DNA from: Sulfurospirillum sp. UBA12182
Lineage (GTDB): Bacteria > Campylobacterota > Campylobacteria > Campylobacterales > Sulfurospirillaceae
Assembly: GCA_002742765.1 (NCBI GenBank)
Contig: DLUF01000045.1
Span: 1-64,000 of the forward strand
Direction of reading: 5' to 3'
DNA: 64,000 nt
Position 1 is the stretch's first letter. Every line of letters begins with the position of its first letter. The position numbers and the translations under genes are program-made. Below, piece by piece: positions 49,150 to 60,354 of the stretch. Below the pieces are notes generated by a model. The model was given only the letters and a program-made list of their open reading frames with translations. It searched no databases and was not told the DNA's origin.

Positions 49150-50448
49150 CTAAGCCCCTCTTAATTGATAGGTTATATCCCCAGCACCAAAGCCTATGAT
49201 AAGACCTTCTTGTAAAGATTTTTCACTCTCATCTAGGTTTATAAACTCACCAACTCTTTTAATTTGGTTGACGAATTTTGGATTATATCTTCCAAACTCT
49301 TTAGCAAAATCTATATCTCTTTTGCTCTCTCCAGCACTCCACACAGGCAAGATGATGAGTTCATCAACACCCTCAAAACACTCCACAAAACCTTTTAAGT
49401 TATCAACTGTTCTGGAGTATTTATGCGGTTGCCAAATCGCTGTAATCTTATCTATTCCCAAAAGTGCCGCATACTTTTGTGCCGAAGCGATGGTTGCTTT
49501 TATCTCTGTTGGATGGTGTCCATAATCATCTATCAAAGCATATCCATTGCTTTTTGTAAGTATATCAAATCGTTTTTTAATTCCACGAAAATTTTTAATC
49601 TTCTCTCTTGTTGTTTCAAGGTCAATCTCATTTATCGCTGCTAAAATCGCCAATGAAGCATCAACCGCTATATGATAACCAATCCCCCATACTTCAAATC
49701 TACCTAAATCTTTGAGTACAAAAGAGGTAAAAGGTTCTCCATTTTTAATGATAGTTTTTAGCTCAGTGATATCTCGACTTGGATAAAGTCTAATAGCCTC
49801 TAAGTTATCTAAAGTGGCTAAAAACTCATCTTCAGCATTAATAACTCTTATCGTTGCACTTTGTAAAAACAACCTATAAGCATCATAAAATTTTTCATAA
49901 TCGTAATTATAATACTCCATATGCTCTGGTTCTGCATTGGTTACGATAGCGATATAAGGATTTGAGTTTAAAAAGCTAGAATCACTCTCATCAGCTTCAA
50001 AAATGACATTGTTACTCTCTTTATAATGCATATTAGAGCCATACTGTTTTGATTCTGCTCCTATGATAACTGAGCCATCAACCATGCTAGCTAGTATGGC
50101 ACTTGTTGTACTTTTCCCGTGAGCACCACAAACAGAAAAAACTCGTTTTTCTTTGAGGATAAAAGGAAGAGCGTCTTTTCTTGAAAGGGTTACGATACCT
50201 TTTTTTCTCGCTTCTAAAAGCTCGACATTATCATCTTTTATAGCTGCTGAATAGATAACCAAATCTTGATTTGTTATATTTTTTTCACTATGAGGTATAC
50301 AGACTTCTATCCCCTCTTCTCGTAAACATTTTGTAATTTTCGTCTCTTTAATATCACTACCACTTATCTCAAACCCTTGCTTTTTAAGATATCTTGCCAA
50401 AGCAGAAAGCCCGATACCGCCAATACCTACAAAATGAATAAATTTCAT
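49150..50448 (-). CDS. murC: UDP-N-acetylmuramate--L-alanine ligase
   Basis: Adds the first amino acid of the peptidoglycan stem. The N-terminal FVGIGGIGLSALARYL, ATP-binding GAHGKSTTSAIL, EADESDSSFL and DDYGHHPTEIKAT are signature motifs. At 432 residues it is normal length. It overlaps the upstream aminotransferase gene by 4 bases. Confidence 0.96.
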   Translation of the reverse strand: MKFIHFVGIGGIGLSALARYLKKQGFEISGSDIKETKITKCLREEGIEVCIPHSEKNITNQDLVIYSAAIKDDNVELLEARKKGIVTLSRKDALPFILKEKRVFSVCGAHGKSTTSAILASMVDGSVIIGAESKQYGSNMHYKESNNVIFEADESDSSFLNSNPYIAIVTNAEPEHMEYYNYDYEKFYDAYRLFLQSATIRVINAEDEFLATLDNLEAIRLYPSRDITELKTIIKNGEPFTSFVLKDLGRFEVWGIGYHIAVDASLAILAAINEIDLETTREKIKNFRGIKKRFDILTKSNGYALIDDYGHHPTEIKATIASAQKYAALLGIDKITAIWQPHKYSRTVDNLKGFVECFEGVDELIILPVWSAGESKRDIDFAKEFGRYNPKFVNQIKRVGEFINLDESEKSLQEGLIIGFGAGDITYQLRGA

Positions 50449-51578
50449 ATTGACTTTTCCTTTATGAAGTCGCTTATGCGATTTAATATTTCTTTCGTTT
50501 TTTCACTGTTTTCAACCAGCGCTATACGGACATAAGCATGTCCCATTCCCTCGCGACCTAAAAAAGAACCAGGAAGAACTTTTACATTCTTTTGTCTATA
50601 AAGCTCTTGTGTAAAAACAAGATCATCTCCAACTTCCAACCAAACATAAAAAGTAGCCTCTAAATTCTTTACATGTAAAACCTCACTTGCTAGTTGGAGA
50701 TTTTTCTTGTAAACTTCTCTAGCAGCGACAACATGCTCCTCATCACTCCAAGCCATAGCTGCTGCTTTTTGAAGAGGAAGAGGCACAGCAACTCCTACAT
50801 AAGTTCTATAAAGCATATAATCTTTAAGAATTTGCTCATCTCCAGCTATAAAGCCTGAGCGAAGACCAGGAGCGGAGCTTCTTTTTGAAATCGAGTTAAT
50901 CACTAAGACATTTTTAAATGTTTCATTGCCTACGTTTACACAAGCTTCTAACAAAGATACTGGTTTTTGATGGACATACAACTCGCTATAACACTCATCA
51001 TTTAAAAGAACGAAGTCATATTTTAAAGCCAGTTTGACCCACTCACCAAGCTCCTCAATCCCAAGCGTTGCACCTGTTGGGTTGTTTGGAAAATTTAAGA
51101 TGACTAATTTTGCTTTTTTTAATCTCTCATCGCCAATATCTGGTTTAAAGTTATTCTCTTTTGTAAGATTAAGATGTATTACCTTAGCTTTACTCGCTTT
51201 TGCCGCACCTTCGTATATCTGATAGAAAGGATTTGTATAAGCCATAACAGGCTCACTTATGTCATGTAACAAAAATTGAGGAAAATTAAACAGTACTTCT
51301 CTTGTTCCAAAAGTTGGGATAATTTGTGTCTCTTTTAGTTCAAGCCCAAATCTCTTTTTGATAAACTCTCTTTGAGCACTCTTAAGATACTCTTCTCCTG
51401 CACTTTTGGGATATTTGTTAAGGAGAGTTGTGTTTTCTTTTAGGGCATCTTGGATAAAAAGAGGTGTTTGAAATTGTGGTTCACCTATGGTTAAAACAGC
51501 ACTTTCATACTCACAATTTGGAGTGATACCTTTCAATAAATCATTTAATTTTTCAAATGGATAAGGCTCAAAATTCAA
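50445..51578 (-). CDS. dapC: Class I/II aminotransferase, probable succinyldiaminopimelate transaminase
   Basis: PLP enzyme, probably giving N-succinyl-L,L-diaminopimelate for lysine and cell-wall synthesis. Key motifs are NFPNNPTGATLGIEELGEW, LNDECYSELY and the PLP lysine in NSISKRSSAPGLRSGF. At 377 residues it fits DapC; the location next to murC and the presence of dapE in the window support the assignment. Other class I aminotransferase roles cannot be excluded. TACATGTA at 50670 encodes VLHVK. Confidence 0.8.
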   Translation of the reverse strand: MNFEPYPFEKLNDLLKGITPNCEYESAVLTIGEPQFQTPLFIQDALKENTTLLNKYPKSAGEEYLKSAQREFIKKRFGLELKETQIIPTFGTREVLFNFPQFLLHDISEPVMAYTNPFYQIYEGAAKASKAKVIHLNLTKENNFKPDIGDERLKKAKLVILNFPNNPTGATLGIEELGEWVKLALKYDFVLLNDECYSELYVHQKPVSLLEACVNVGNETFKNVLVINSISKRSSAPGLRSGFIAGDEQILKDYMLYRTYVGVAVPLPLQKAAAMAWSDEEHVVAAREVYKKNLQLASEVLHVKNLEATFYVWLEVGDDLVFTQELYRQKNVKVLPGSFLGREGMGHAYVRIALVENSEKTKEILNRISDFIKEKSI

Positions 51579-51627
51579 TTTTTTTCCTTTTAGTTTAATT
51601 CAGGGGTCAGGTCACTAATCTAAACTT

Positions 51628-52296
51628 TTATACTGGCATCCCAAACTTTTGTGTTATGAGTTCACCTTCATCATTAAAATACAGATAATATAAAAAATCT
51701 TTCTTTACATGTAAACCTACAAGATAGCGTAAAGCAAGATTGGCTTGAAGTGATGCGATATGCATTACGATAGGAGCAGCAATCCCCTCAGGTTTTTTAT
51801 CACTCACTTTAAATGCACTAAAACTACTCTTTTGGAAAAAACAAACTTGCCCATTGAAAGCTTCAACAGAGCCATATATCCAAGGGGTTTCTATCTTTTT
51901 TGCCCAGATATCAATCTTTGCTCTAGTTGGTAGATTATCGGTTGCATCTATAATCAAATCTGGTTTTATCTCTTTTGTTGTAAAACTATCAAAATCTTCT
52001 ACATGTACAACTGTTTTTACATAAGGACATCTCTCTTCTACAAGCTTTGCTACAACTTCTGCTTTGTACTTTCCCTCATCTCCAACTTTAAAAGCTATTT
52101 GACGATGGATATTATGTACGCTTACCTCATCAAAATCAACTAAATGAATCTCACCGATGCCACTACTGCCAAGAGCAATAGCTAGTGAACTACCAAGTCC
52201 ACCACAACCTATAATGACGATTTTTTTGCTGCTTAGTGAGTTTTGTCTCTCTTCTCCCCAAAGCTGTATTTGTCTGTGAAAATAATCACCCATCAT
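51628..52296 (-). CDS. ThiF/MoeB/HesA-family adenylyltransferase
   Basis: E1-like enzyme that activates a carrier-protein C-terminus. The ATP site VIIGCGGLGSSLAIALGSSG and VDFDEVSVHNIHRQIAF (Asp, Asn and Arg) are intact, as is DLIIDATDNLPTRA. The paired CxxC zinc ligands of MoeB and ThiF are absent, and the protein is short (222 residues). It overlaps the nitrilase-like gene by 11 bases; no partner sulfur-carrier gene is adjacent. Two TACATGTA copies (51706, 52000). Confidence 0.82.
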   Translation of the reverse strand: MMGDYFHRQIQLWGEERQNSLSSKKIVIIGCGGLGSSLAIALGSSGIGEIHLVDFDEVSVHNIHRQIAFKVGDEGKYKAEVVAKLVEERCPYVKTVVHVEDFDSFTTKEIKPDLIIDATDNLPTRAKIDIWAKKIETPWIYGSVEAFNGQVCFFQKSSFSAFKVSDKKPEGIAAPIVMHIASLQANLALRYLVGLHVKKDFLYYLYFNDEGELITQKFGMPV

Positions 52297-53083
52297 ATCC
52301 CCTTTTTTTGATGGCTTTTTTCCAACCCCAATTTTTTCTCGCTTTTAAAACTTCTTCTTTATCGATTTGAGCTATTAAAATCTCTTCTTTATCTCCTAAA
52401 CTCATCTCTACTTCTCCCCAAGGAGAGACAAGATTACTATGACCATAAAATTTCCAATTTTCATCTTTATTTGTAAAAGTTCCTACTCGATTAGCTCTTA
52501 GGATATAAACATTGTTGAGCAAAGCTCTTGTTTTTAAAAGCTCTTGCCATCTTCTGCTTGATTCAAAAGTAGAACTTGAAGGTGTTAGGATAACATCTAT
52601 ATTTTTTTTCATCACTTCTATAAAAACTTGGTCAAAATGGAGTTCATACCCACTTATAACAGCAAATTTTATATTTTTATGTGAGAAAGAGGCTAATTCA
52701 TAAGGTTTTACTTCATTGTCAAAAAATTTCTCTTCATTCCAATGCTTATAATTAATCAAAAATTGCTGATCAAAATAGCTCACAGACTTTGGAGCAAATT
52801 TTGCATTTGTTTTATAAAGATGATTCCCTTTTACATGTACAAGTGGAGCTACCACATTCATTTCATATTTTTTGCAAAGCTCTTTTAAAACTTCGATTTT
52901 ATGATTTGATTGCTCTTTTATCATAGAAAGAGGCATCACCTCTAACTCTTTGAAAAAACTATTAAGAGCATATTCGCTTAGGAGCAAAAGTTCTACTTCT
53001 TTCTCTTTACAAATCCTAAAATAATAATCCAACTTTGCACTACTCATAGGGAGTGTTGCTAGTTGCAAAGCAGCAATTTTCAT
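52286..53083 (-). CDS. Nitrilase-superfamily protein lacking the catalytic cysteine
   Basis: Protein of 265 residues with the nitrilase fold. E37 (LLSEYALNSFF) and K113 (LINYKHWNEEKFF) fit the triad, but the nucleophile segment, normally VAICYEL, reads VISGYEL, placing Gly145 (codon GGG) at the cysteine. It may be a non-catalytic binding protein or use another residue. It overlaps xseB by 4 bases and the ThiF-like gene by 11. TACATGTA at 52832 encodes LVHVK. Compare the intact paralogue at 7954-8709. Confidence 0.8.
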   Translation of the reverse strand: MKIAALQLATLPMSSAKLDYYFRICKEKEVELLLLSEYALNSFFKELEVMPLSMIKEQSNHKIEVLKELCKKYEMNVVAPLVHVKGNHLYKTNAKFAPKSVSYFDQQFLINYKHWNEEKFFDNEVKPYELASFSHKNIKFAVISGYELHFDQVFIEVMKKNIDVILTPSSSTFESSRRWQELLKTRALLNNVYILRANRVGTFTNKDENWKFYGHSNLVSPWGEVEMSLGDKEEILIAQIDKEEVLKARKNWGWKKAIKKRGYDG

Positions 53084-53283
53084 TTAACTTCTTCTTTTGA
53101 TTGTAAAGTTTCATATTCGATTTTTGCTTCTTCTATCATCTTATTTGCATCTTCTAAAAGTTTGATTCCATCTTTGTATTTTTTCATACCTTCAGCTAAA
53201 GAGATTTCTGGATTTGACAACTCTTCTAAAACTTTTTTTACATTTTCTAGTTTTTGCTCAAAACTTACTACTTCATCACTCAT
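53080..53283 (-). CDS. xseB: Exodeoxyribonuclease VII small subunit
   Basis: Small all-helical subunit of single-strand exonuclease VII. FEQKLENVKKVLEELSNPEI and LAEGMKKYKDGIKLLEDANK match the family. At 67 residues it is normal length. It overlaps metX and the nitrilase-like gene by 4 bases each. The large subunit gene is not in the window. Confidence 0.92.
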   Translation of the reverse strand: MSDEVVSFEQKLENVKKVLEELSNPEISLAEGMKKYKDGIKLLEDANKMIEEAKIEYETLQSKEEVK

Positions 53284-54386
53284 CGTATCTTTTCCTCTAA
53301 AGCTTTTTTGATATAAAAATCAAATTTATCATACTCAATTAAAAAGGCATCATGCCCATAATCACTATCAACGCATACATACTTTACCTGTTCACTTCGA
53401 CCTAGATTTATAAGCGTATCTCTTATTTCTTCCATTTCACGAGGGCGAAATAGCTTATCTTCTTTAAAAGAGATAAGGGTAAGTTTTGACTTGATATGGC
53501 GTAAAGAATCTGCAAGTGAATCATAGTTTCTCGTAGCATCAAAGATATTCATCGCTTTTATGATATAAAGATAGCTTAAAGGGTCAAATCTTTTAGCAAA
53601 ACTATGTCCGTTGTACTCCATATACCGTTCAACTTGAAACCTTCCAAACAGTTCATATAAACCATCTGTTTCAACATAATTGCGTCCAAACTTTTGATCC
53701 ATAGAGTGAGGAGAGAGAAAACTTATATGTCCTGCCATTCTTCCAACAGCAAAACCTAAAAGCCCCTCTTCTTTAAAATCATTTTTATCGTAGTGTCCAT
53801 TTTTAAATCTTGGATCATTGACGATGCCTTCCATCGCAAGTCGATTAAAGGCTATCGCCCAAGCTTGTGTCGCATAAGTAGAGGCTAAACAGATAACTCT
53901 ATCTGTAAAACTCGGATACTCAACAGCTGTACACAAAGCTTGCATACCACCCATAGACCCACCTATGACAGCATAAGCCTTTTCAATCCCTAAGTGTTTA
54001 AAAAGTCTCATTTGCGCTTTTACCATATCGCTAATGGTAATAACTGGAAACTTTAAACGTAAAGGCTCTTTATCTCCATTATCCATAGGTCCAGTTGAAC
54101 CAAAACAAGAGCCTAAAACATTTGCGCAAATAACAAAGTACTTTGTTGTATCTAAGATTTTTCCATCTCCGATTAAAGGATCCCACCAACCAGATTTTTT
54201 ATCGCCTGCATAACGACCCGCTGCATGATGGCTCCCTGTAAGAGCATGGTATACCACTATCGCATTTGATTTCTCTTGATTTAACTTTCCATAAGTCTCA
54301 TAGGCTAATTTATAAGATTCTAAGATTCGTCCACTCTCCAAATAAAGTGGTTCGTTAAAATGATGAATTGCAGTGTGAACTACCAT
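53280..54386 (-). CDS. metX: Homoserine O-acetyltransferase
   Basis: First committed step of methionine synthesis. The alpha/beta-hydrolase nucleophile is in VIGGSMGGMQAL; ALTGSHHAAG and the C-terminal DSDYGHDAFLIE (His) are conserved. At 368 residues it is typical of MetX. It lies 46 bases after guaB; that gap holds the perfect palindrome TTTGTATATACAAA (54419-54432) directly past the guaB stop. Confidence 0.94.
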   Translation of the reverse strand: MVVHTAIHHFNEPLYLESGRILESYKLAYETYGKLNQEKSNAIVVYHALTGSHHAAGRYAGDKKSGWWDPLIGDGKILDTTKYFVICANVLGSCFGSTGPMDNGDKEPLRLKFPVITISDMVKAQMRLFKHLGIEKAYAVIGGSMGGMQALCTAVEYPSFTDRVICLASTYATQAWAIAFNRLAMEGIVNDPRFKNGHYDKNDFKEEGLLGFAVGRMAGHISFLSPHSMDQKFGRNYVETDGLYELFGRFQVERYMEYNGHSFAKRFDPLSYLYIIKAMNIFDATRNYDSLADSLRHIKSKLTLISFKEDKLFRPREMEEIRDTLINLGRSEQVKYVCVDSDYGHDAFLIEYDKFDFYIKKALEEKIR

Positions 54387-54432
54387 TTAACGCTCTTTTT
54401 TATCGTAAGAAACAAGTTTTTGTATATACAAA

Positions 54433-55896
<1,464 letters not shown>

Positions 55897-55899
55897 TTA

Positions 55900-55976
55900 A
55901 GTAAGCAAAGCTTACTGAAAATTCCTCTCAACTCGGCGCTTGCTCCCTCTTTGAGAAAGCTACAGCTTTGCTGAGA
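55900..55976 (-). promoter_or_regulatory. Structured leader between gatA and guaB
   Basis: On the minus strand a hairpin (AGTAAGC, TTT loop, GCTTACT; 55900-55916) ends 3 bases before the guaB AAGGAG. Upstream of it CTCTCA/TGAGAG bracket an inner stem AAAGC-TACA-GCTTT. It could be a leader or processing structure; I do not recognise a known riboswitch. Confidence 0.3.
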
Positions 55977-55992
55977 GTCCTCCATAATCCCT

Positions 55993-57348
55993 TTATTTTA
56001 ATATTTTTTCTAAACTCAAAGCACCATCAAAAAGATTTTGTTCTCCGTATGCTTTTCCTATGAACTGAGCACCTACTGGCATACCATCACTAGCTTTTCC
56101 GATAGGCACTGAGATAGCTGGAAGTCCTGCTAGATTTACTGAAATCGTATAAATATCTTGTAAATACATCTCAAGTGGGTCACTTTTTGAGCCAAACTCA
56201 AAAGCCGTAGTAGGTGTCACTGGAGTAAAAATCAAATCTGCTTCACTTAGAATCTCTTCAAATCTTGACTTTATAAAGTGTCTTGCTTTTTGCGCCTTGA
56301 TATAGTAAGCATCATAGTACCCACTACTCAAAACAAAAGTTCCAAGAAGTATCCTTCGTTTAACCTCTTCTCCAAACCCTTCACTTCTTGTTTTTTTATA
56401 CATCTCTTTGAGGTTTGAACTCTCGGTTCTGTTACCATATCTAACACCATCATATCGTGAGAAATTCGCACTTGCCTCAGCAGCAGCGATAACATAGTAA
56501 GTTGCAATATCATATTTTGAATCGCTAAGACTTTTATAAACTATCTTATGTCCTGCTTCTTCTAAAGCTTTTATCGCATTTTTCATCACATCTTTGATGG
56601 CATCATTTGCCTCTTCAAGATAATTTTCTATAACTGCGATAGTCTGTTTTTTATCGCTATTGAGTTTATCACTCACTTTTTCATGAACGAGATTTGCACT
56701 TGTTGAGTCTTTTATCTCATGACCTGCTATGATATCAAACAAGATAGCTGCGTCTTCTACATTTTGTGTGATTGGACCAATCTGATCTAATGAACTAGAA
56801 TAAGCACCAAGTCCATAACGACTCACTTTTCCGTAAGTTGGCTTCATCCCCACACATCCACAAAAAGCAGCAGGCTGTCTGATACTACCACCAGTGTCAC
56901 TTCCTAAAGCTGCTATCGCGATACCAGCAGCAACAGCAGCAGCACTTCCACCACTACTACCACCAGGAACGCATTTTGTGTTGTGAGGATTCAGTGTTTT
57001 ACCATAAAAGGAAGTTTCTGTTGAGCTACCCATCGCAAACTCATCCATGTTTGTTCTCCCAAAAGGGGCTAAACCATGAGATAGCATTTTATCGATAACA
57101 GTTGCATTATAAGGGGCAACATACCCTTGTAAGATATTTGACGCACTTGTGACATTCCAACCCATAACTTGGATATTGTCTTTGATTGCTATCGGGATTC
57201 CTTCACCATACTCGCTGATTTGTATCCCTTGTAACTGCTCAACATATGCTCCTAGTTCTTTCTTTTCTTCGATAGCCTTTTTTAAATCTTCTCTTAAGGC
57301 AATAATTTCTTCTTTTGGAAGTTGTAACGCTTCTTTTAAAGTTATCAA
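55993..57348 (-). CDS. gatA: Aspartyl/glutamyl-tRNA amidotransferase subunit A
   Basis: Amidase subunit of GatCAB, which converts Glu-tRNA(Gln) and Asp-tRNA(Asn) to the amides. The amidase signature GGSSGGSAAAVAAGIAIAAL and GSDTGGSIRQPAAFCG carry the Ser-Ser-Lys triad together with VAIKDNI-type sequence PIAIKDNIQV. The frame opens with GTG at 57354, but AAGGAG is only correctly spaced (5 bases) from a TTG at 57348, giving MITLKEAL as in relatives; TTG is therefore preferred. gatB and gatC are elsewhere. Confidence 0.93.
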   Translation of the reverse strand: MITLKEALQLPKEEIIALREDLKKAIEEKKELGAYVEQLQGIQISEYGEGIPIAIKDNIQVMGWNVTSASNILQGYVAPYNATVIDKMLSHGLAPFGRTNMDEFAMGSSTETSFYGKTLNPHNTKCVPGGSSGGSAAAVAAGIAIAALGSDTGGSIRQPAAFCGCVGMKPTYGKVSRYGLGAYSSSLDQIGPITQNVEDAAILFDIIAGHEIKDSTSANLVHEKVSDKLNSDKKQTIAVIENYLEEANDAIKDVMKNAIKALEEAGHKIVYKSLSDSKYDIATYYVIAAAEASANFSRYDGVRYGNRTESSNLKEMYKKTRSEGFGEEVKRRILLGTFVLSSGYYDAYYIKAQKARHFIKSRFEEILSEADLIFTPVTPTTAFEFGSKSDPLEMYLQDIYTISVNLAGLPAISVPIGKASDGMPVGAQFIGKAYGEQNLFDGALSLEKILK

Positions 57349-57357
57349 TGCCACTCC

Positions 57358-57468
57358 TTATACTTTTTTTAATTTTACTAGCCAAATACCTATGGCAATG
57401 ACAACGCAGATAATAGCTACTGTTATAAGCACAAAACCAAACTCTAATGGAGTTGATGTATCAAGCAT
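57358..57468 (-). CDS. Putative 36-residue single-span membrane microprotein
   Basis: Short frame between ileS and gatA. The ATG overlaps the ileS stop by 8 bases, and the TAA runs into the gatA Shine-Dalgarno (TAAGGAG). The peptide has a short acidic N-terminus ([11 protein letters not shown]), one hydrophobic span of about 20 residues ([19 protein letters not shown]) and a basic tail (KLKK), a positive-inside layout with N-out. Translational coupling to ileS is likely. Function is unknown. Confidence 0.55.
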   Translation of the reverse strand: MLDTSTPLEFGFVLITVAIICVVIAIGIWLVKLKKV

Positions 57469-60217
57469 TGATGACCTTTTCACATCTTGGGCATAATCCC
57501 TCTTCTACATCAGCTTTATACTTCCAACATCTTGGGCATTTATGTTCACTTGCTTTTTTGATTTGGAAGCTATCCCCTAAGAGTTCAAAACTACTTACAA
57601 CTTCGCCTTCCATCTCCGCTTTAACACCACTTACAGTAAACCAATCTTCAGCATCTGTCTCATTCAATCTTTTTACATGTAAAGATTTTGTCACGAGTAC
57701 AAGTTCTAAAGTTGACTTGATAGTTTTCTCTTTTTTGAGTGTATCTACAATCTCAAAAAACTTTTCTCTCGCTTCCATCATGAAAGCTCTATCAAAATCA
57801 ACACTTACCTCTTCAAGAGGTTTATAAACCAAATCAAAAACGTCTTTTGCATCCTCTTTGATAACTTCTGGGGCATACTCTAAAATCTCATCAACAGTAT
57901 ATGTCAAAGTTGGAGCGATAAGAGCTAAAAGACGCTGCGCGATAAGAGCTGTTGCACTTGCGCTTGAAAGTCTTGCGATATCATCTTCTTTGTTACAATA
58001 AAGTCTATCTTTTGAGATATCCAGATAAATCCCACTAAGTTCAACAGTGATAAAATGACTTAGAGCAGAAAAACCTTTTGTAAAGTCATACTCTTTAAAA
58101 CTTTTTTCTACTTTATCAAATACCTCTTTAGCCTCAGCCAAAATCCATCTATCTAAAGTCCCCATCTTTGAAACAAGAAGTATCTCTTTTAAGTCTCCTG
58201 TATTTGCCAACAAAAATCTACATGTATTTCTGATTTTTCTATACTGTTCACTTAGCTGTTTTAAGATATTGTCACTAATTTTCAAATCAGTTGAGTACTC
58301 ACTCATACCAACCCAAAGGCGAAGAATCTCAACACCATATTTTTTTGCGATATCATTAGGTGCTACTACATTTCCTTTGGATTTACTCATCTTTTCACCC
58401 TTCTCATCAACCGTAAAGCCATGAGTAAGGATTTTGCCATATGGAGCATGTCCACGAGCAGCAGTGGAGACTAGAAGTGAACTTTGAAACCAACCTCTAT
58501 GTTGGTCACTTCCTTCTAAGTACATACTAGCAGGATAATCTCCAGCATCATATTCACGAGACTCTAAAACAGCTCTCCAAGTACTTCCACTATCGAACCA
58601 AACATCTAAAATATCCATTACTTTTTCTAAATTTTGTGGTTCATATCCACTTCCAGGATAGAGTAAATCTTTGATTTCCATATCCCACCAAGCATCAGCA
58701 CCATGACGTTCAAATATCATAGCTGTATAATTTAAAACTTTTTCATCAAAGATTGGTTTTCCTGTTGTTTTATCTCTAAAAAAGGCGATAGGAACACCCC
58801 AATCTCTTTGTCTTGAGATACACCAATCAGGTCTGTTTTCTATCATAGTGCCTAAACGATTTATGCCACTTGCAGGATAAAAACGAACTTTTTGAAGCTC
58901 ATTTGTTGCCATTTCTCTAAGAGTATTTTCATTTTCACCCTTTTCATCCATCGCTATAAACCACTGTTTAGTTGCTCTATAAATCACTGGTTGATGTGTT
59001 CTCCAACAGTAAGGATAAGAGTGAGAAAATTTTGAACATTTTAAAAGAGAATTACCTAGTAACTCTAAGATACGCTCATTTGCTTTAAAGATATGCTCTC
59101 CTACAAAACTCTGTGGATTAGGAAGGAGTCCTTCTCTCACAACCGTTTCATCATAACAGCCTCTTTCATCTACTGGCATTACAACTTCTAAGCCATAATG
59201 TAACCCCACACGATAATCCTCTTCACCATGTCCTGGAGCAGTATGTACACAACCACTTCCCCCATCCATAGTAACGTGTTCTCCCAACACAAGTTTAGAA
59301 TCTCTGCCATTTAAAGGAGAAGTAGCATACAAGTTTTCAAGCAAAGAAGCTTTGAAAGTTTTTATGATTTTACCTTTGATTACCTCTTGTTCGATGAGAT
59401 TATCATAAAGTGGCTTTGCTACGATATAACCATCTTCAGTTACAACATAATCAACTTCTGGATTAAATGCGATAGCAACGTTCGCTGGTAAAGTCCAAGG
59501 AGTTGTTGTCCAGATGATAACACTAGCTTCTGTAACATCAAGAGCTTTTTTAGCATCATCTTTCAAAGGATATGCCACAAAAATCGAATAATCCTCTTTA
59601 TCTTTATACTCCACTTCAGCTTCAGCCAAAGCACTTCTTGCTGCCCAAGACCAATAAACTGGTTTACTTCTTTCTACCAAAAGCCCTTTTTTCGCAACTT
59701 CACATAATGCTCTATAGATATCTGCTTCAAAGTCAAACTTCATAGTCATATAAGGATTTGACCAGTCCCCTATAACACCTAAAGATTTGAACTCTTCTCT
59801 TTGAATATCGATGAACTTTCTTGCATGTTCGCGGCATAATTCTCTAATTTTACTTTTTGCTAATGTATCTTTTTTCTCTTTTCCAATGTCTTTTTCAACT
59901 TGTTGCTCTATCGGCAATCCATGGCAATCCCAACCTGGAACATATCTAACATTGTCTCCAAAAAAGTAGTGCGTTTTAACGATAATGTCTTTTAAAACTT
60001 TATTTAAAGCGTGTCCTATGTGAATGTGTCCATTTGCATAAGGAGGTCCATCATGTAAAAAGAAGCTATTTTTAGCATCTTTTCTATTAGCTTTCATCTT
60101 CTTGTATGCAAAGTCATTTTCAAACCATCTTGTATATCTTTTTGGTTCATTTTCTGGTAAATTTCCTCGCATAGGAAAATCTGTCTTTGGGAGGAGTAAA
60201 GTATCCTTAAAATCCAT
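57461..60217 (-). CDS. ileS: Isoleucyl-tRNA synthetase
   Basis: Charges tRNA(Ile). The HIGH motif is in [17 protein letters not shown] in [13 protein letters not shown], and the editing domain is present ([12 protein letters not shown]). The C-terminal zinc finger has [14 protein letters not shown] and CPRC. The frame opens at 60268, but the ATG at 60217 has AAGGA 7 bases upstream and gives the family start [26 protein letters not shown] copies at 57674 (SLHVK) and 58219. Confidence 0.96.
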   Translation of the reverse strand: MDFKDTLLLPKTDFPMRGNLPENEPKRYTRWFENDFAYKKMKANRKDAKNSFFLHDGPPYANGHIHIGHALNKVLKDIIVKTHYFFGDNVRYVPGWDCHGLPIEQQVEKDIGKEKKDTLAKSKIRELCREHARKFIDIQREEFKSLGVIGDWSNPYMTMKFDFEADIYRALCEVAKKGLLVERSKPVYWSWAARSALAEAEVEYKDKEDYSIFVAYPLKDDAKKALDVTEASVIIWTTTPWTLPANVAIAFNPEVDYVVTEDGYIVAKPLYDNLIEQEVIKGKIIKTFKASLLENLYATSPLNGRDSKLVLGEHVTMDGGSGCVHTAPGHGEEDYRVGLHYGLEVVMPVDERGCYDETVVREGLLPNPQSFVGEHIFKANERILELLGNSLLKCSKFSHSYPYCWRTHQPVIYRATKQWFIAMDEKGENENTLREMATNELQKVRFYPASGINRLGTMIENRPDWCISRQRDWGVPIAFFRDKTTGKPIFDEKVLNYTAMIFERHGADAWWDMEIKDLLYPGSGYEPQNLEKVMDILDVWFDSGSTWRAVLESREYDAGDYPASMYLEGSDQHRGWFQSSLLVSTAARGHAPYGKILTHGFTVDEKGEKMSKSKGNVVAPNDIAKKYGVEILRLWVGMSEYSTDLKISDNILKQLSEQYRKIRNTCRFLLANTGDLKEILLVSKMGTLDRWILAEAKEVFDKVEKSFKEYDFTKGFSALSHFITVELSGIYLDISKDRLYCNKEDDIARLSSASATALIAQRLLALIAPTLTYTVDEILEYAPEVIKEDAKDVFDLVYKPLEEVSVDFDRAFMMEAREKFFEIVDTLKKEKTIKSTLELVLVTKSLHVKRLNETDAEDWFTVSGVKAEMEGEVVSSFELLGDSFQIKKASEHKCPRCWKYKADVEEGLCPRCEKVINA

Positions 60218-60318
60218 TCTTTTGTCCTTAGAGTCTACTACGTCTTTGTATAGTATAAAATTAGGCAATTTTATCTAAAATCTATTTAATTTCTTCTTAC
60301 CTACTTGTAAGTGTATGC

Positions 60319-60324
60319 TATAAT
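60319..60324 (+). promoter_or_regulatory. Extended -10 promoter for cinA
   Basis: TATAAT preceded by TGC, giving an extended -10 (TGCTATAAT), 30 bases before the cinA ATG. No consensus -35 is seen. The ileS gene starts divergently on the other side. Confidence 0.6.
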
Positions 60325-60354
60325 AGGTCACTATCAAAAATCAAGAGGTCTTTT

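Noticed and set aside
60218-60268. 17-codon N-terminal extension of ileS
   Set aside because: The ATG at 60217 has a good ribosome site and gives the conserved family N-terminus.
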